The position numbers and the translations under genes are program-made. The notes under the pieces were generated by a model that did no database searches, was not told the DNA's origin, and saw only the letters and a program-made list of their open reading frames with translations. From NCBI GenBank assembly GCA_965524675.1, contig CBERPN010000231.1:1-7244 (forward strand): a DNA stretch of 7,244 bases, written 5' to 3'. Shown piece after piece: positions 5,732 to 7,244 of the stretch (its first letter is position 1; each line of letters opens with the position of its first letter). The DNA is from CALLQB01 sp036479275. GTDB taxonomy: Bacteria; Actinomycetota; Acidimicrobiia; Acidimicrobiales; SHLQ01.

Positions 5732-6169
5732 TTGAGTTCGGCATCGAAACCACACCAGAGCACAGCTTCTGAGCAGGACTTAGCGAGCGGTCCAAGGCGT
5801 TGGCTATTGCTCACCATTGGGATGATTGCTTTGGGCCTTGCAGCTCTGGGGGTCGTGCTGCCATTGCTGCCGACGACACCCTTCGTTCTGGTGGCGGCAG
5901 CCTGTTTCTCTAAGTCTTCGCCAAGGTTCTATGACCGACTGCTAACCAACCGAGTCTTCGGATCGTTCATCAACCACTGGCGGGAGGCCCGAAGTATCCC
6001 CATGCGGGCGAAGCTATTGGCGGTGATGTCTATAGCGGTCATTGGTGGCGGATCGGTCGTCTTGCTGGTCGAGCCGGTTTGGGCCCAGATTGTGATCGCG
6101 GCGATCATGGCGACAGTCGCTATCTGGATTGTGACTCGACCGACTGCGCTTTCGGTGTCGCAGGGCTAA
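5732..6169 (+). CDS. YbaN/DUF454 family inner membrane protein
   Basis: This 145-residue membrane protein belongs to the DUF454 family (E. coli YbaN), whose function is not established. After a polar N-terminus (1-21) come a first membrane segment (24-42), the family signature VVLPLLPTTPFVLVAAACF (41-59), the SSPRFYDRLLTNRVFGSFI loop (62-80), and the amphipathic HWREARSIPMRAK motif (82-94). Two more membrane segments follow (about 96-113 and 117-134). The length is near the family's usual size (about 120-150). The start TTG 5732 is forced: an in-frame TGA lies at 5702-5704 and no ATG or GTG codon occurs in frame before membrane segment 1. It is divergent from the amidohydrolase and appears to be a single-gene unit. 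Confidence 0.87.
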   Translation: MSSASKPHQSTASEQDLASGPRRWLLLTIGMIALGLAALGVVLPLLPTTPFVLVAAACFSKSSPRFYDRLLTNRVFGSFINHWREARSIPMRAKLLAVMSIAVIGGGSVVLLVEPVWAQIVIAAIMATVAIWIVTRPTALSVSQG

Positions 6170-6191
6170 GCATGAGACGATCGGTTCATGC
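6170..6191 (+). terminator. Hairpin right after the YbaN-like stop, possible terminator
   Basis: GCATGA (6170-6175) and TCATGC (6186-6191) form a perfect 6-bp stem around a 10-base loop that starts on the first base after the TAA stop. No T tract follows. The rest of the gap to the convergent transporter gene (6192-6344) shows no coding signal on either strand; a weak 6-bp inverted repeat, ctgcaa 6300-6305 with ttgcag 6332-6337, lies just past the transporter's stop. Confidence 0.35.
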
Positions 6192-6344
6192 AACAAGCAG
6201 CCTAAGAGCGGTGCCGACGTGCCTTCGCGAGTTGGCGCGATCTGACAAGCAACGATTTCGAATTTGACGATCCAAAGGGATTCTCGCCAGTCACAAGTTC
6301 TGCAAGGTTCCCGCCAGCTTCGATGTCGAGTTTGCAGGCAGCAC

Positions 6345-6968
6345 CTAGCCGCAGCAGTTCTTACCCCGCCAGGCCTCGCGACCCTCGCGGATTGCGACGA
6401 CGGCAATAACCAGCCCGGCAACCGGGTCGGCCCACCACCAGCCGAGCGAGGCGTTGGCCACCAGCCCGATGAGCAGGACGGCTGATAGCGAAGTACAGAG
6501 CCAGGTTTGGGCACTGTCGGCTACCACCGTTGCCGAACTCATCGCCCGTCCGACTCGGCGTTTGGCGAAGGCGAGTGCAGGCATGACTACTAGCGACACG
6601 ATAGCCAGCACGATTCCGACGACGGACGTGTCGGGCTCGCTTTGGGTTACGAGTGTAGAAACCGAACTGAATGTGACCCAGGCACCAAGGGCAAAGAATG
6701 ACAGTGCGATGAGCTTGAGAGCCTGCTGCTCGCGCTCTTCGGGCACACTGGATCGAAGCTGCCACAGAACGACCAAAGCGGAAGACACCTCGATCATTGA
6801 ATCGAGGCCGAAGCCGATCAGTGCCGACGATCCGGCCGACCTTCCAGCGAGCAAGGCGACAACGCCCTCGACCACGTTCCATGCCACCGTGAGCCAGGCG
6901 AGACGGGTCGCGATCTGAGCGAAGCGTTGCGATTCGGACTTTGTCGAAAGTTCTGGTGCGGTGGTCAA
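6345..6968 (-). CDS. Cation diffusion facilitator (CDF) family transporter, short form
   Basis: This 207-residue membrane protein is predicted to export a divalent metal cation. It has six membrane segments (about 24-41, 46-70, 84-108, 114-135, 155-175, 176-195) with the CDF landmarks GSSALIGFGLDSMIEVSSAL (46-65) in segment 2 and WADPVAGLVIAV (179-190) in segment 6. The segment 2 site reads D56-x3-E60, a variant of DxxxD. The segment 5 site, normally HxxxD, reads ADSAQTWLC (150-158), so His is replaced by Gln154 and Asp by Cys158. The usual C-terminal cytoplasmic metal-binding domain is absent; the protein ends GKNCCG with a Cys pair. This matches a known short CDF subfamily rather than a truncation. 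TTG 6968 is the first start after an in-frame TAA (6975-6977). The metal is unknown. Confidence 0.87.
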   Translation of the reverse strand: MTTAPELSTKSESQRFAQIATRLAWLTVAWNVVEGVVALLAGRSAGSSALIGFGLDSMIEVSSALVVLWQLRSSVPEEREQQALKLIALSFFALGAWVTFSSVSTLVTQSEPDTSVVGIVLAIVSLVVMPALAFAKRRVGRAMSSATVVADSAQTWLCTSLSAVLLIGLVANASLGWWWADPVAGLVIAVVAIREGREAWRGKNCCG

Positions 6969-7001
6969 CGGGGTTTAGCCTGCGATTGTTCTGAAAGCAC
7001 C

Positions 7002-7032
7002 ACGATACGCCCCGGAAGGCCGATTCTGTCAA
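7002..7032 (-). promoter_or_regulatory. Promoter for the CDF transporter gene
   Basis: Reading the minus strand, a perfect TTGACA -35 box (7032-7027) is followed after 19 bases by TATCGT (7007-7002), which fits TANNNT. Transcription would start near 6995, leaving about 27 bases of leader before TTG 6968. The spacer is two bases longer than ideal, which often marks a promoter needing a regulator, such as a metal-sensing protein; no operator repeat is evident. Confidence 0.48.
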
Positions 7033-7062
7033 GCGATTACTCTTGGTGTAGAGGTGCGCTAG

Positions 7063-7244
7063 TTACCAGCTGGCAATCCAGGCATACCAGCCGCCGCCAA
7101 GCGCACGAAAGACAGGGGCCTCAAAGCTCCCGTTGCCAAGTCGTTCGTCCGGTCCGTCTGGCAGGTATGCGAATCCAGCATCGTTCAAGAAGTTGCCAAC
7201 TACTTCATACAAGATGACGTTTTCGCCAACTTGGTAGCCCGAAC
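7063..7244 (-). CDS. C-terminal part of an unidentified protein, 5' partial
   Basis: An open frame enters from the right edge on the minus strand and stops at TAA 7065-7063, giving 59 residues that begin SGYQVGENVILYEVVGNFL and end GGGWYAWIASW. The composition looks like a real folded protein: alternating hydrophobic residues, Gly turns, the segment DAGFAYLPDGPDE (21-33) and SFEAPVFRAL (39-48), and an aromatic-rich end. It looks like the C-terminus of small beta-rich secreted or cell-envelope proteins seen in actinobacteria, but I cannot name the family. No start is in the window. Its stop lies 31 bases before the -35 box of the CDF promoter. Confidence 0.6.
   Translation of the reverse strand, partial: SGYQVGENVILYEVVGNFLNDAGFAYLPDGPDERLGNGSFEAPVFRALGGGWYAWIASW

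Noticed and set aside
6014..6514. Minus-strand open frame of 166 codons spanning the gap between the YbaN-like and CDF genes
   Set aside because: It overlaps the ends of both well-supported genes in the wrong frame and its product is low in recognisable structure.
6361..7032. Minus-strand open frame of 223 codons and plus-strand frame 6454-6918 over the CDF gene
   Set aside because: Both are out-of-frame shadows of the CDF transporter, whose six membrane segments and family motifs are clear.
1..7244. tRNA, rRNA, riboswitch, insertion sequence, phage or CRISPR elements
   Set aside because: No cloverleaf, conserved rRNA segment, transposase, terminal inverted repeats or spaced direct repeats could be found by reading both strands.

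Overview
The window reads as ordinary chromosome from a bacterium of mid-to-high 50s % G+C (estimated by eye), most likely an actinomycete-type Actinomycetota, possibly Acidimicrobiia. The clues are a stand-alone maltokinase-cap-like protein, a GNAT enzyme of a type common in actinobacteria, RTX-like repeats of the cysteine-containing style, and first genes that seem to start directly at the transcription start (TANNNT box six bases before the start codon) while downstream genes carry good Shine-Dalgarno sites. The phylum call is moderate and the class call weak. There are no RNA genes, insertion sequences, CRISPR arrays or phage genes.

Layout. The left edge (1-507, +) is the C-terminal part of a GNAT acetyltransferase, closed by a hairpin. 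Next come a maltokinase N-cap-like protein (561-1181, +) and a small lipoprotein with a carboxypeptidase-regulatory-like fold (1232-1669, +). Positions 1742-3857 (+) look like one transcription unit: a secreted RTX-repeat protein with extra calcium loops, a family 2 glycosyltransferase, and a 91-residue two-helix membrane protein. Converging on this unit is a large lipoprotein-type amidohydrolase of the YtcJ family (3918-5621, -). Divergent from that is a YbaN/DUF454 membrane protein (5732-6169, +). The last complete gene is a short cation diffusion facilitator with an altered metal site (6345-6968, -), with a recognisable promoter behind it. The right edge holds the C-terminal 59 residues of another minus-strand gene (7063-7244) of unknown function.

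How the genes fit together. Only the 1742-3857 group has a convincing operon arrangement: short gaps of 40 and 27 bases and strong internal ribosome sites. It could supply a secreted calcium-binding protein with a sugar-transfer enzyme, but the link is inferred from position only. The remaining genes look like independent single-gene units. I do not see a clear undescribed system here. The best leads are the RTX/glycosyltransferase/membrane-protein group, the CDF transporter with a non-canonical site, and two competing hairpins in front of the amidohydrolase.
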